Counted from the stretch's first letter, positions 8,154 to 16,251 are shown. The stretch is DNA of 64,000 nucleotides from Pelagibacterium nitratireducens (GCF_037044555.1 NZ_CP146275.1:724501-788500); one strand, 5' to 3'. Numbers and translations: made by a program. Notes: a model not told the origin generated them from the letters alone.

Positions 8154-8254
8154 CATTTCACCGTTTCATGGAAGCGGCGCAATGATCCCGGCCCTGGTTC
8201 TGTCGCGTTTGCGGACCGGACAAGTGGACTGCACGTATCCTGGAAACGCTCTTT
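8154..8254. repeat. R2 palindromic repeat, copy a, in the leader of the aldehyde dehydrogenase gene
   Basis: It contains both modules of the family: CACCGTTTCATGGAAGCGG and then TGTCGCGTTTGCGGACC, ACAAGTGG and TATCCTGGAAACGCTC. The outer arms GCGTTT(GC) and GGAAACGC are inverted, and the inner CAAGTGG partly pairs with the stretch before CCTGG. It ends two bases before the AAGGAGG ribosome-binding site of the dehydrogenase gene, so it lies within that gene's 5' leader. Confidence 0.65.
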
Positions 8255-8268
8255 TAAGGAGGCTCCCG

Positions 8269-9744
8269 ATGACCCTGACATCCGCGCTCACCGATCGGCT
8301 CAAGGAACCGCGGCTGATTGCAGCCGGCGGCTTTATCAACGGCAAGTGGAACACGGTCTCCTCGCGGGGGAAGGTGTTTCGGGTTGCCAATCCGGCAACC
8401 GGTGAGGTGCTGGCGCAGATTCCCGACCTTTCGACCCATGCAACGCGCGAGGCGATCGATGCCGCCCATGCGGCACAGCCGGGCTGGGTGGCAAAATCGG
8501 CAAAGGAGCGTGCCGATCTGCTCAAAAGCCTGCATCGGCTGATGGTGGAAAACGCCGACGACCTGGCCACCATTCTGACGCTGGAAATGGGCAAGCCCTG
8601 GAAGGAAGCGCGCGGGGAAATTCTTTACGGCGCCAGCTTTATCGAATGGTTCGCCGAGGAGGCGCGGCGCGTCTATGGCGATACGATCCCCGGGCACACC
8701 GCCAACACCAGAATCAGCGTCATCAAGCAGCCGGTGGGGGTGGTGGGGGTCATTACGCCCTGGAATTTCCCCAACGCGATGCTGGCGAGGAAACTGGCGC
8801 CGGCCCTGGCGGCGGGATGCACTGTGGTCTCCAAGCCAGCGTCGGAAACGCCGCTTTCGGCGCTGGCGATTGCACGGCTGATGGAATGGGCGGGATTTCC
8901 GGCCGGGGTGCTCAACATCGTGCCGGGTACGGACTCGGCGGCCATCGGGCAGGAATTGTGCGCCAATCCCAAGGTCGCCAAGATATCCTTTACCGGCTCG
9001 ACCAATGTGGGAAAGATCCTGATGCGGCAATGCGCGGACGGGATCAAGCGCATGAGCATGGAACTGGGCGGGAACGCACCGTTCATCGTGTTCGATGACG
9101 CCGATGTCGATGCAGCGGTCGCGGGGGCCATTGCATCGAAATTCCGCAATGCGGGGCAGACCTGCGTTTGCGCCAACCGGGTCTATGTGCAGGCGGGTAT
9201 TCATGATGCGTTCGTGGCGCGGCTCAAAGACAAAATGGCCGAGCTCAAGCTTGGCAATGGCATGGACGAGGGGGTCGAGTTGGGCCCGCTGATCACCGAC
9301 AAGGCGGTGGGCAAGGTCGAAGAGCTTGTGGGCGACGCGAGGGAAAAGGGTGCCGATGTGGTCATGGGCGGGGCTGCGACCGGGGAGCGGACCTTTTATC
9401 CGCCCACGCTTCTGGTTGGAGCGACCAGGGAGATGCGGCTGGCGCGCGAGGAGATTTTTGGCCCGGTGGCGCCGGTTTTCAAGTTCGAAACCGTCGATGA
9501 GGCGATCGAGTTGGCCAATGCGACCGAATTCGGGCTGGCGGCCTATTTCTATGGCAAGGACATATCGCAAGTGACCCGCGTCGCCGAGGCGCTGGAATAC
9601 GGGATCGTGGGGATCAATACGGGGATGATTTCGACCGAGGTGGCGCCGTTCGGCGGGGTCAAGCAGTCGGGGTTCGGCCGGGAAGGCTCCAAATACGGGA
9701 TCGAGGATTATCTCAACATCAAATATCTCTGCCTTGCCGTGTAA
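8269..9744 (+). CDS. gabD: NAD(P)-dependent aldehyde dehydrogenase, succinate-semialdehyde dehydrogenase (GabD) type
   Basis: A 491-residue aldehyde dehydrogenase with all landmark motifs: the NAD(P)-binding ITPWNFPNAM and [12 protein letters not shown], the glycine motif FTGSTNVGK, the general base in MELGGNAPF and the catalytic Cys in GQTCVCANR. Overall wording ([27 protein letters not shown]) is that of GabD, which oxidises succinate semialdehyde to succinate in 4-aminobutyrate breakdown. Glutarate semialdehyde and related aldehydes are possible. The start at 8269 follows a perfect AAGGAGG. No GABA transaminase is nearby. The divergent GntR regulator probably controls it. Confidence 0.85.
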   Translation: MTLTSALTDRLKEPRLIAAGGFINGKWNTVSSRGKVFRVANPATGEVLAQIPDLSTHATREAIDAAHAAQPGWVAKSAKERADLLKSLHRLMVENADDLATILTLEMGKPWKEARGEILYGASFIEWFAEEARRVYGDTIPGHTANTRISVIKQPVGVVGVITPWNFPNAMLARKLAPALAAGCTVVSKPASETPLSALAIARLMEWAGFPAGVLNIVPGTDSAAIGQELCANPKVAKISFTGSTNVGKILMRQCADGIKRMSMELGGNAPFIVFDDADVDAAVAGAIASKFRNAGQTCVCANRVYVQAGIHDAFVARLKDKMAELKLGNGMDEGVELGPLITDKAVGKVEELVGDAREKGADVVMGGAATGERTFYPPTLLVGATREMRLAREEIFGPVAPVFKFETVDEAIELANATEFGLAAYFYGKDISQVTRVAEALEYGIVGINTGMISTEVAPFGGVKQSGFGREGSKYGIEDYLNIKYLCLAV

Positions 9745-9747
9745 GTC

Positions 9748-9788
9748 CTAACGGTAGATCGCCCAGCTTGGCGCTTACGGCCCGTTAG
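9748..9788. other. Inverted repeat after the gabD-like gene
   Basis: CTAACGG at 9748-9754 pairs with CCGTTAG at 9782-9788, and a smaller GCC/GGC hairpin lies between. There is no T-run, so it is at best a weak or factor-dependent 3' structure. It lies only a few bases after the stop codon. Confidence 0.4.
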
Positions 9789-9836
9789 AACCTGTTGGCT
9801 ATCGTCTGCCGTAAAGGGCGTGGAGACGATTCGGCG

Positions 9837-10373
9837 ATGCGGGTGAGAGCGAATTTCGGGCGGGCGCGGTTTACGGCGCAGCCGCGGCGGCGGGCGCCGA
9901 TGGTGCTCGAGCCGCTGGTTGCGCTGATCGCGGTGGCGGCACTGGGCTGGGTGGCGATCGAGCGGGGCTATGTCGAGGTTCCCGGGTTCGAGGTGCCGGA
10001 GGCGGCTTCAGGCTACGAGACGATCGTGCACCATTTCTCGCTGTGCGCGGGGAGCGGGCGGACCTGCGTGATCGATGGGGATACGATCCGGATCGAGGGG
10101 CAATCGGTGCGGATTGCCGATATCGATACGCCCGAAGTGCGCGATTACGGCTGCGCCGAGGAAAAGGCGCTCGGTGACCGGGCGACGCTTCGGATGCTCG
10201 AACTGGTCAATGGGGGCGGGTTCACCATGACGCTCTGGGATCATCGCGACGCCGACATGTACGGGCGCAAGCTTCGGGTGCTCGAACGCGACGGACAATC
10301 GCTGGGCATGATGCTGGTTGCCGAAGGGCTGGCGCGCCCCTGGGGTGGCGCGCGCGAAAGCTGGTGCAGCTGA
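9837..10373 (+). CDS. Thermonuclease-like (staphylococcal nuclease homologue) with N-terminal anchor
   Basis: A 178-residue protein. After a basic stretch of about 20 residues comes one hydrophobic segment (PLVALIAVAALGWVAIE), so it is exported or membrane-anchored. The nuclease fold starts near CVIDGDTIRIEG. The three catalytic residues of staphylococcal nuclease have counterparts: the Arg and Glu in VRIADIDTPE and the Arg in DMYGRKLRV. It should cleave DNA or RNA outside the cytoplasm with Ca2+. The start at 9837 follows TGGAG; 9795 is also in frame. It ends one base before the convergent slyX stop. Confidence 0.8.
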   Translation: MRVRANFGRARFTAQPRRRAPMVLEPLVALIAVAALGWVAIERGYVEVPGFEVPEAASGYETIVHHFSLCAGSGRTCVIDGDTIRIEGQSVRIADIDTPEVRDYGCAEEKALGDRATLRMLELVNGGGFTMTLWDHRDADMYGRKLRVLERDGQSLGMMLVAEGLARPWGGARESWCS

Positions 10374-10586
10374 TCAATAATGGGGCGGAGGAGGCTCGGC
10401 CTTGCCGGTGCGGGCAAGCTGTTCGACGGCGGCGATCTGGTCGTCGATCATGGCGAGCTGGCGCTTGAGCCTGTCGATTTCGCGCCACTGGCCGGTGATA
10501 ACGGCGCTTAGCTCCTCGATGGTCTGGTCCTGATGGGCCAGACGCTCTTCGAGGGCGATGAGCCGTTGTTCGTGGTTTTCGGCCAT
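10374..10586 (-). CDS. slyX: SlyX family protein
   Basis: A 70-residue coiled-coil protein (EQRLIALEERLAHQDQTIEEL, then IDRLKRQLAMIDDQIAAVE) ending PPPPHY, the proline-rich tail with final aromatic typical of SlyX. Function in the family is unknown beyond a link to lytic phenotypes in Escherichia coli. It is transcribed with the GNAT gene 13 bases upstream. Confidence 0.85.
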   Translation of the reverse strand: MAENHEQRLIALEERLAHQDQTIEELSAVITGQWREIDRLKRQLAMIDDQIAAVEQLARTGKAEPPPPHY

Positions 10587-10599
10587 TGTTGCGTCGTCC

Positions 10600-10992
10600 T
10601 TAGTCGATGGTCAAAACCCCGGCGTCGGTGGGCTTGAAGCCGCAGGAGAGGTAGAAATCGCGCAGATGGGGCTCGAAGTCCACATGGACTTTCTGCAATC
10701 CGCGCTTGCGGGCGACCTTGAGGGCCGCTTCGACCATGGACTGGCCGATCCCGTGGTCACGGAAATCGGGGTGTACGCAGGCATCGACCAGAAACCCGTG
10801 AATGCCGCCATCCCAGGCCATGTTGGTAAAACCGATGATGCGGTCTCCAAGATAGGCGCCGACATGGGTGAGGCTGCGGGTGAGAATGGACTGGAAATCG
10901 GAAACTCCATCGATCTCCCACGTGGCCCGCCAGAGATCGGAGAGTTCGCGCTGGCTGGGAAACGGATCGATCCGTACGTCGACGACGTCCAT
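10600..10992 (-). CDS. GNAT family N-acetyltransferase
   Basis: A 130-residue acetyltransferase. It shows the usual order: LSDLWRATW start, IIGFTNMAWDGGIHGFLVDACVHPDFRDHGIGQSMVEAAL with the acetyl-CoA loop (R-D-H-G-I-G), and a C-terminal LRDFYLSCGFKPTDAG strand. The substrate is not predictable. The start at 10992 has GAGGA ten bases upstream; the longer open frame to 11115 lacks a ribosome-binding site and family similarity. Confidence 0.82.
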   Translation of the reverse strand: MDVVDVRIDPFPSQRELSDLWRATWEIDGVSDFQSILTRSLTHVGAYLGDRIIGFTNMAWDGGIHGFLVDACVHPDFRDHGIGQSMVEAALKVARKRGLQKVHVDFEPHLRDFYLSCGFKPTDAGVLTID

Positions 10993-11176
10993 GACAATTC
11001 CTCGTGCTAAAAATGGAAAAAGTATCAGGGGCACAATGCCCCGGCCCGGCAAAGGTTGCAGGCGCGGTCGCGGGTATCGCTGTGTGCGCCGTTCGGTGCG
11101 CAAACATCTGCTCATGATCTTGGCGGATGCCCAGAGGTTCTGTAAACAGGCCGGGCCTTGAGACGGGGAGGACGCG

Positions 11177-12136
11177 ATGTTCGTGGTTGCAGGGGAAAGC
11201 CTTATCGATCTTGTCGCCAGACCGCATGAGGCGGGCGCGGCGATGGAAATGAGCGCCCATGAGGGCGGGTCGCCCTACAATTGCGCCATTGCGCTGGCCA
11301 AGCTGGGCCAGAAATCGGGGTTTTTATGCCCGATCTCCAAGGACACGTTCGGCGATCTGCTGATGGGGCCGCTCAATGATGCCGGGGTCGTGCCGCTGAT
11401 TTCCGAGCGGTCCGACTGCAATACGACGCTGGCGGTGGTGACGCGCAATGCCAAAGGCCTGCCGGCCTATGCGTTCTATCGCAAGGGTACCGCCGAGCGC
11501 GATATCTCGCGCGAGAAACTGATGGCGGCGCTGCCCGAGACGATCGATGTGTTCCAGATCGGGGGGTTCTTGCCGATCGAGGCAGAGGATGCGCAAATCT
11601 GGCTCGATGTGGTCGGGGAGGTGGCGGCGCGCGGCGCGGTTCTTTCAATCGATCCCAATGTGCGCCCGTCGCTGATTTCCGATTTTGTCGGGTACAAGGA
11701 ACGGCTCGGCGCGTTTCTCGATCTTGCCCATATCGTCAAGGTCTCCGACGAGGATCTTGCGGCGCTCGATGGGTCGATGAGCATCGAGGCGCATGCAAAA
11801 AGTTTGCTGGCCCGGCCCAATGTCGAACTGGTGGTTGTGACGATGGGCGAGCAGGGATCGCGGGCCTTTACGGCATCGGCCGAGGCGAAAGCGCCGATCC
11901 ATCGGCCGGCGGTGTTCGGGGATACGGTTGGGGCAGGCGACAGTCTGATGGCCGGGGTGCTTGCGGCACTTGCCGACCGCGACGGGTTGGCCGTGGGGCG
12001 GCTTGGGGCGCTCGATGGAGAGGCGCTTGGCGAGGTGCTGGCGTTCGGGGCCGTGACGGCGGGGCTCAATTGCGGATTTGTGGGGTGTCATCCGCCGAGC
12101 CGGGCCGAGGTCGAGGCTGTATTGAAAAGCGCCTGA
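11177..12136 (+). CDS. PfkB family carbohydrate kinase, probable fructokinase
   Basis: A 319-residue ribokinase-fold kinase. The N-terminal signature is GGSPYNCAIALAKLG, with the substrate-binding FVVAGESLIDL start. The C-terminal signature is DTVGAGDSLMAGVLA, which carries the anion hole and catalytic Asp. It transfers phosphate from ATP to a sugar in the cytoplasm. The length and the ERDISREKL region suit fructokinase. 2-Keto-3-deoxygluconate kinase is a possible alternative, given the Entner-Doudoroff aldolase gene at 16.3 kb. GGGGAGG precedes the start. No transporter is adjacent. Confidence 0.8.
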   Translation: MFVVAGESLIDLVARPHEAGAAMEMSAHEGGSPYNCAIALAKLGQKSGFLCPISKDTFGDLLMGPLNDAGVVPLISERSDCNTTLAVVTRNAKGLPAYAFYRKGTAERDISREKLMAALPETIDVFQIGGFLPIEAEDAQIWLDVVGEVAARGAVLSIDPNVRPSLISDFVGYKERLGAFLDLAHIVKVSDEDLAALDGSMSIEAHAKSLLARPNVELVVVTMGEQGSRAFTASAEAKAPIHRPAVFGDTVGAGDSLMAGVLAALADRDGLAVGRLGALDGEALGEVLAFGAVTAGLNCGFVGCHPPSRAEVEAVLKSA

Positions 12137-12201
12137 ACGGCATATTGCCGCCCGATTGTTGCAACAGGTTTGACCCCGAAATTCCACAAGGACCCATTGC
12201 C

Positions 12202-12771
12202 ATGAAAAAGCTGCTGGCCGCTCTCGCTCTGGTCTCGCTCGGTGCCACGCCCGTCATGGGCCAGGCGATCAGCGAATATACGCAATACGACCTCGATGCC
12301 GACTGCAACCTGATCGACCGCGCGCCCGACAATGAAGGCGAGTGGGCCGATTTCGTGTGCACGGGGCATGCGGGATATCCGTTCGTTCTGCGCTCGTCGG
12401 ACGGGAGGGACAGCGTTACATACGGCTTTGCCACCGAGTCCGGCATGGCGACGTTCGCGCCGTTCAATTACGCCCATGACACCGTGGAATGGCGGGTGCG
12501 GATCGACCGGAACACCGAGCGGCCCGTCGCGGCGATCCAGCGCTGGTTCATCGCCGACGCGATGGGCGACTGGACGAGGCAGCTTCTTGTGGTCTCCAAG
12601 GTTGGGCAGCCCGACGGCGGCGGGGCGTGCGCCATGGCCTATGTGGCCGCTACGGAAGGCGCCAACGAGCGGGCGCGGCGACTGGCCGACGAGTTGGTCG
12701 ACGGGTTCGAATGCGGCAGCACCGCTCCAACCGTCGAGGATGGTGTCCGCGACATCGTGGGTGAGCGTTAG
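12202..12771 (+). CDS. Secreted protein of unknown function
   Basis: A 189-residue protein with a clear signal peptide, MKKLLAALALVSLGATPVMGQA, cleaved after about residue 21. The mature part has paired cysteines (DCNLI, FVCTG, GGACAM, FECGS) that could form two disulfides, and tryptophan-rich strands (VEWRVRID, AIQRWFIADAMGDWTRQ). I do not recognise the family with certainty. The start at 12202 follows AAGGACC; the frame is open further upstream, but only this Met gives a signal peptide. Repeat R1 copy C begins in its stop codon. Confidence 0.65.
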   Translation: MKKLLAALALVSLGATPVMGQAISEYTQYDLDADCNLIDRAPDNEGEWADFVCTGHAGYPFVLRSSDGRDSVTYGFATESGMATFAPFNYAHDTVEWRVRIDRNTERPVAAIQRWFIADAMGDWTRQLLVVSKVGQPDGGGACAMAYVAATEGANERARRLADELVDGFECGSTAPTVEDGVRDIVGER

Positions 12772-12822
12772 GTTGCTTAGAGATTCGGGTGATGGTGGCC
12801 TGACCCAACTCTCCACACAACC
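12771..12822. repeat. R1 intergenic palindromic repeat, copy C, ends only
   Basis: A 52-base version of R1. Its left end (GGTTG ... GGGTGATGGTGGCC) and right end (TGACCCAACTCTCCACACAA, then CC) match those of copy A, but the roughly 120-base interior is missing. It starts at the final G of the TAG stop of the secreted-protein gene, the same position copy A takes behind cpdR. Confidence 0.75.
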
Positions 12823-12955
12823 TACGATCGATATCCATTTAAGATAATGCTGTCGGGACGGGGTGAGGCGCAGCGTCCTTGGGGTCAAGCGTTTGGTGAT
12901 TGCCGATGGGTGCCGCCGGACGTAATGTCGCACCTCGAACGATCCGGACACGGCC

Positions 12956-14296
12956 ATGACCCCCTTTCATCAGATTTTGGGCAACAATCTGGTTGCCAAC
13001 ATCACGAACTTTACGGTGTGGTTCGCGATCACCTTCTGGATCTTTATCGAGACCCAGTCGGTGTTTGCGACCGGCATGATCGCCGGGATCTATCTGGTGT
13101 TCACGGCGGCCTTCGGGTTCTGGCTGGGCTCGATCGTCGACCACAATTCCAAGCGCATAGCGATGATGGGATCGAGCCTTGTCTCGTTCCTTTTTTATGT
13201 CGCGGCGCTGGTGATGCTGCTGGCCGAACCAGCGGGCGCGTTCACCGATCCGTTCGGCCCCTATCTGTGGGTGTTCGTCCTGCTGGTCATGCTCGGCGTG
13301 ATCGCGGGCAATGTCCGCTCGATTGCGCTGCCGACGCTGGTGACCATCATGATCGCCGAGGACGAGCGCGACAAGGCGAACGGGCTGGTGGGGATGGTGA
13401 CCGGCATCGGGTTTTTGACCACTTCGGTGATCTCGGGGTTCCTTGTTGCCTGGGGCGGGATGTGGCTGGTGCTTATCCTGGCGCTGGCGTCCACGATACT
13501 GGCGTTCGTTCATCTGGGATTTCTGCGGGTCAATGAAGGCCGCCCGGTGCCAGTCGAGGGGGAAATCCAGCCGCCGCGGACAGTGGATATCGCGGGCACG
13601 ATAGCGATCATCGCGGCGGTGCCGGGGCTGTTTGCCCTGATCTTTTTCGCCACTTTCAACAATTTCCTCGGCGGCATCTTCATGGCGCTGCTCGATGCCT
13701 ATGGGCTTTCGCTGGTTTCGGTCGAGGTCTGGGGGCTGCTGTTCGGGGTGCTCTCGACGGCGTTCATCGTTTCGGGGATCGTGATTTCGCGCACGGGGCT
13801 GGGCAAAAATCCTCTGCGCACGCTGCTGCTGGTCAACCTTATCACATGGTCGGTGTGCTGCGTTTTCACGCTGCAATCCTCGATCTGGCTTCTGACGGCG
13901 GGGTGTTTCGTGTGGATGTTCATGGCGCCCTATGCCGAGGCGGCCGAACACACGACGCTGCAAAAGGTGGTTCCGCTGGAGCGGCAGGGGCGGGTGTTCG
14001 GGTTTGCCCAATCGGTTGAACAGGCGGCCTCGCCGCTGACGGCGTTCCTGATCGGGCCCTATACCCAGTTCGTGGTGATCCCGTTCATGACCGACGGGCA
14101 GGGCGCGCAAACGATTGGCGGCTGGTTCGGCACCGGTCCGGATCGCGGCATTGCGCTTGTGTTCACGGTAGCGGGGCTGATCGGGGTGCTGGTGACCATC
14201 CTGGCGCTCAATTCGCGGCCCTACAAACGGCTTTCGGCCTTTTACGCGGGGGCGCCGGACAGCACGGAAACCGCAGAGGGGCCAAAACCGGCTTAA
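12956..14296 (+). CDS. MFS transporter, efflux-type
   Basis: A 446-residue inner-membrane protein with about twelve hydrophobic helices, starting directly with MTPFHQILGNNLVANITNF. The first cytoplasmic loop, GSIVDHNSKR, takes the place of the family motif after helix 2. A longer loop near residues 205-215 separates the two halves. The sequence most resembles the MFS_3/enterobactin-exporter-like or multidrug branch; the substrate is unknown. It stands alone between R1 copy C and R2 copy b, so it is probably a single-gene unit. Confidence 0.75.
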   Translation: MTPFHQILGNNLVANITNFTVWFAITFWIFIETQSVFATGMIAGIYLVFTAAFGFWLGSIVDHNSKRIAMMGSSLVSFLFYVAALVMLLAEPAGAFTDPFGPYLWVFVLLVMLGVIAGNVRSIALPTLVTIMIAEDERDKANGLVGMVTGIGFLTTSVISGFLVAWGGMWLVLILALASTILAFVHLGFLRVNEGRPVPVEGEIQPPRTVDIAGTIAIIAAVPGLFALIFFATFNNFLGGIFMALLDAYGLSLVSVEVWGLLFGVLSTAFIVSGIVISRTGLGKNPLRTLLLVNLITWSVCCVFTLQSSIWLLTAGCFVWMFMAPYAEAAEHTTLQKVVPLERQGRVFGFAQSVEQAASPLTAFLIGPYTQFVVIPFMTDGQGAQTIGGWFGTGPDRGIALVFTVAGLIGVLVTILALNSRPYKRLSAFYAGAPDSTETAEGPKPA

Positions 14297-14300
14297 GCTC

Positions 14301-14400
14301 GTTGCACCGTTTCACGGGAACCGTGCAACTATTTAAGTCTGTGTTTTGTCGCGCTTCCGAACCGGATAAGTGGTTTCCACTTGTCCTGGAAACGCTCTAA
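14301..14400. repeat. R2 palindromic repeat, copy b, overlapping the modB stop
   Basis: Both modules are present: CACCGTTTCACGGGAACCGTG, itself partly self-complementary, and TGTCGCGCTTCCGAACCGG, then AAGTGGTTTCCACTT, then CCTGGAAACGCTCTAA. The inner AAGTGG/CCACTT forms a hairpin inside the outer GCG-TTCC/GGAA-CGC arms. The last bases, read on the minus strand, supply the TAG stop codon of modB. Confidence 0.7.
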
Positions 14401-15080
14401 GGCTGGATGCGGGACACCGCCCGGTCGACGCTCATGGTCAGGGCCAGCGCCACGAATGCAAAGACCAGCATGGCGAAGGCGATGATGTGGGCTTCGGTCC
14501 AGCGAAGCTGTTCGACGTAATCGAAAATGGCGATGGAGAGCACCTTGGTCTGGCCTGGAATGTTGCCGCCGATCATCATCACCACGCCGAATTCGCCCAC
14601 CGTGTGGGAAAAGCCGAGCACGGCTGCGGTGAGATAACCGGGGCGGGCAAGGGGCAGGATGACCAGCGCAAAGGCCTTTCGAAAGTCGAGGCCGAGGGAA
14701 TAAGCCGCTTCGAGCGGGCCGGGGCCGATGGCGGCAAAGCTGTTGCGCAGCGGCTGGACGACGAAGGGCAGCGAATAGAGCACCGAGCCGATGACCAGGC
14801 CCGGGAAGGTGAAGGCGAGGCTGCGTCCGCCCCAGAGCGGGGCCAGCCAGCCGCCCGGACCGGCGGTGCCCAAAAGGATGAGCATATAGAACCCCAGAAC
14901 GGTTGGCGGCAGAACGAGCGGCAAGGCGATCAGCGCGTTGACGATGATCGTCCAGCGCGATTTCGAGCGGGCCAGCCACCAGGCAAGGGGCGTGCCGATG
15001 ACCACGAGGATGAGGGTGGTGACGAAGGCCAGCGAGAGGGTGAGCCTGATGGCCGGCCAGATTTCCCAGAACAGTGTCAT
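14397..15080 (-). CDS. modB: Molybdate ABC transporter permease
   Basis: A 227-residue inner-membrane permease with about five helices. The cytoplasmic EAA loop is GPLEAAYSLGLDFRKAFALVILPLARPGY, which docks to the ATPase. LPLVLPPTVLGFYML and FSHTVGEFGVVMMIGGNIPG are typical of ModB. Its ATG overlaps the modA stop by four bases. The ATPase gene modC is not downstream; the gene ends inside repeat R2b and the next gene is on the other strand. Either modC is elsewhere or the ATPase is shared. Confidence 0.92.
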   Translation of the reverse strand: MTLFWEIWPAIRLTLSLAFVTTLILVVIGTPLAWWLARSKSRWTIIVNALIALPLVLPPTVLGFYMLILLGTAGPGGWLAPLWGGRSLAFTFPGLVIGSVLYSLPFVVQPLRNSFAAIGPGPLEAAYSLGLDFRKAFALVILPLARPGYLTAAVLGFSHTVGEFGVVMMIGGNIPGQTKVLSIAIFDYVEQLRWTEAHIIAFAMLVFAFVALALTMSVDRAVSRIQP

Positions 15081-15808
15081 GGCTCGATCGTCCCGTAGCC
15101 ATCGGATCGGATGATGGTTCGGGCGGCGTCGGTGACAAGAAAATCGAGGAATGCGATAGCGGGCTGGTTGTCGGCGTCGAGCAGCACGGCGTCCTGGGTG
15201 ATGGGGGTGTGAAGGTCTTCGACCACCCAGCGTGACCCATCGGTGCGCCCGGCGACCTGGGAGAGCGCGACGAAGCCAAGTTCAGCATTTGCGGTGTCGA
15301 CGAACTGGTAGGTTTGGGAAATATTCTGGCCGATGACCAGCTTGCCGGCGAGCGCTTCTGTGAGATTTAGAGCCTCGATCACTTCCATTGCGGCAGCGCC
15401 ATAAGGAGCGGCGGCGGGTTCGGCGATGGCGAGGTGGGTGAAATTTCCCTTCAGGCTTTGCGGGCCGGTGACCAGATCGGGGAGGGTGGAAAACAGGACC
15501 AACTTGCCCACCGCGTAGGTGAAACCGCTGCCCTCTGTGGCCAAGCCTTCGTCAAGAAGGCGCGCGGGCGTGGCGGCGTCGGCCGAGAGGAACGCATCGA
15601 AAGGGGCACCTTGGGTGATCTGGGCGTAGAGCTGGCCGGTGGAACCGAAGGAAAAGGCGATTTCGCTGCCGGTTTCAGCCGTGAAAGCGGCGCCGAGTTT
15701 TTGGGCTGTAGCGGTGAAATTGGCGGCGACGGCGATCCGGGCGTCTTGCGCCCAGGCAGGCCCCGATGCGGCGAGGATCGCAAGCGCGGCGATGGGAAGG
15801 CGAAGCAA
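15077..15808 (-). CDS. modA: Molybdate ABC transporter substrate-binding protein
   Basis: A 243-residue periplasmic binding protein with signal peptide LPIAALAILAASGPAWA. The mature part begins QDARIAVAANFTATAQKLGAAF, the ModA signature. SFGSTGQLYAQI provides oxyanion-binding residues and NAELGFVALSQV follows later. It binds molybdate or tungstate for ModB. The start is TTG at 15808 with GAGGG upstream. A ModE-box-like palindrome lies just before it, so molybdate-dependent repression is likely. Confidence 0.92.
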   Translation of the reverse strand: MLRLPIAALAILAASGPAWAQDARIAVAANFTATAQKLGAAFTAETGSEIAFSFGSTGQLYAQITQGAPFDAFLSADAATPARLLDEGLATEGSGFTYAVGKLVLFSTLPDLVTGPQSLKGNFTHLAIAEPAAAPYGAAAMEVIEALNLTEALAGKLVIGQNISQTYQFVDTANAELGFVALSQVAGRTDGSRWVVEDLHTPITQDAVLLDADNQPAIAFLDFLVTDAARTIIRSDGYGTIEP

Positions 15809-15818
15809 AGGTGACCCT

Positions 15819-15842
15819 CGATATGTTTATCCAGACATATCG
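15819..15842. promoter_or_regulatory. ModE-box-like palindrome before modA
   Basis: CGATATGT, eight bases, ACATATCG: a perfect inverted repeat whose arm composition and spacing resemble ModE operators (CGnTATAT-type arms). It ends 11 bases before the modA start codon, close to the ribosome-binding site. Binding there would block the promoter or early transcription. The modE-like gene lies next upstream. Confidence 0.65.
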
Positions 15843-15876
15843 ATTTCTGGCATGAAGCGGGTGTGAAAGGCAATGG

Positions 15877-16251
15877 CTAGGGTTTTGGGGGCGTGCGTCG
15901 GACGAGGGTGCGCATCGCCTCGACGTCGGGTTCGATAGCGGCCCGGATCTTTTGTTCGATGGCGCGGTAGCGGAAAAGGACTTCGCGGCCCGCTTCGGTG
16001 AGATGGGCGCCGCCCTGCGCCTTGCCACCGCGGGTTGTTTCGACCAACGGGGTGCCCGCCCCATCGTTGAGCGCCTGAACCAGGGTCCAGGCGCGCTTGT
16101 AGCTCATGGACATGGCCTTGCCGGCGGCGCTGATCGAGCCGGTTTTTTCGATTCCCTCGAGCAGGTCGGCCCGGCCGGGGCCGATGTAGAAATTTTCATC
16201 GAGCACGATCCGCAGATGGCCCAGGCCGGAAGCGGGAATGGGCCGTTTCAT
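15877..16251 (-). CDS. Short ModE-type winged-helix regulator lacking the molybdate-binding domain
   Basis: A 124-residue protein equal to the N-terminal DNA-binding half of ModE. It has LLEGIEKTGSISAAGKAMSMSYKRAWTLVQAL as the winged helix and a wing with TTRGGKAQGGAHLTEAGREVL. Full ModE adds two TOBE/Mop domains of about 65 residues each that bind molybdate; they are absent. The protein must therefore either sense metal otherwise or act without direct sensing. It directly follows eda (stop and start abut) and precedes modA by 68 bases on the same strand. Confidence 0.85.
   Translation of the reverse strand: MKRPIPASGLGHLRIVLDENFYIGPGRADLLEGIEKTGSISAAGKAMSMSYKRAWTLVQALNDGAGTPLVETTRGGKAQGGAHLTEAGREVLFRYRAIEQKIRAAIEPDVEAMRTLVRRTPPKP

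Noticed and set aside
12839-14110. Open frame of 423 codons antisense to the MFS transporter gene
   Set aside because: Very rich in Arg, His and Gln with no domain, as expected from the reverse of a membrane-protein gene.
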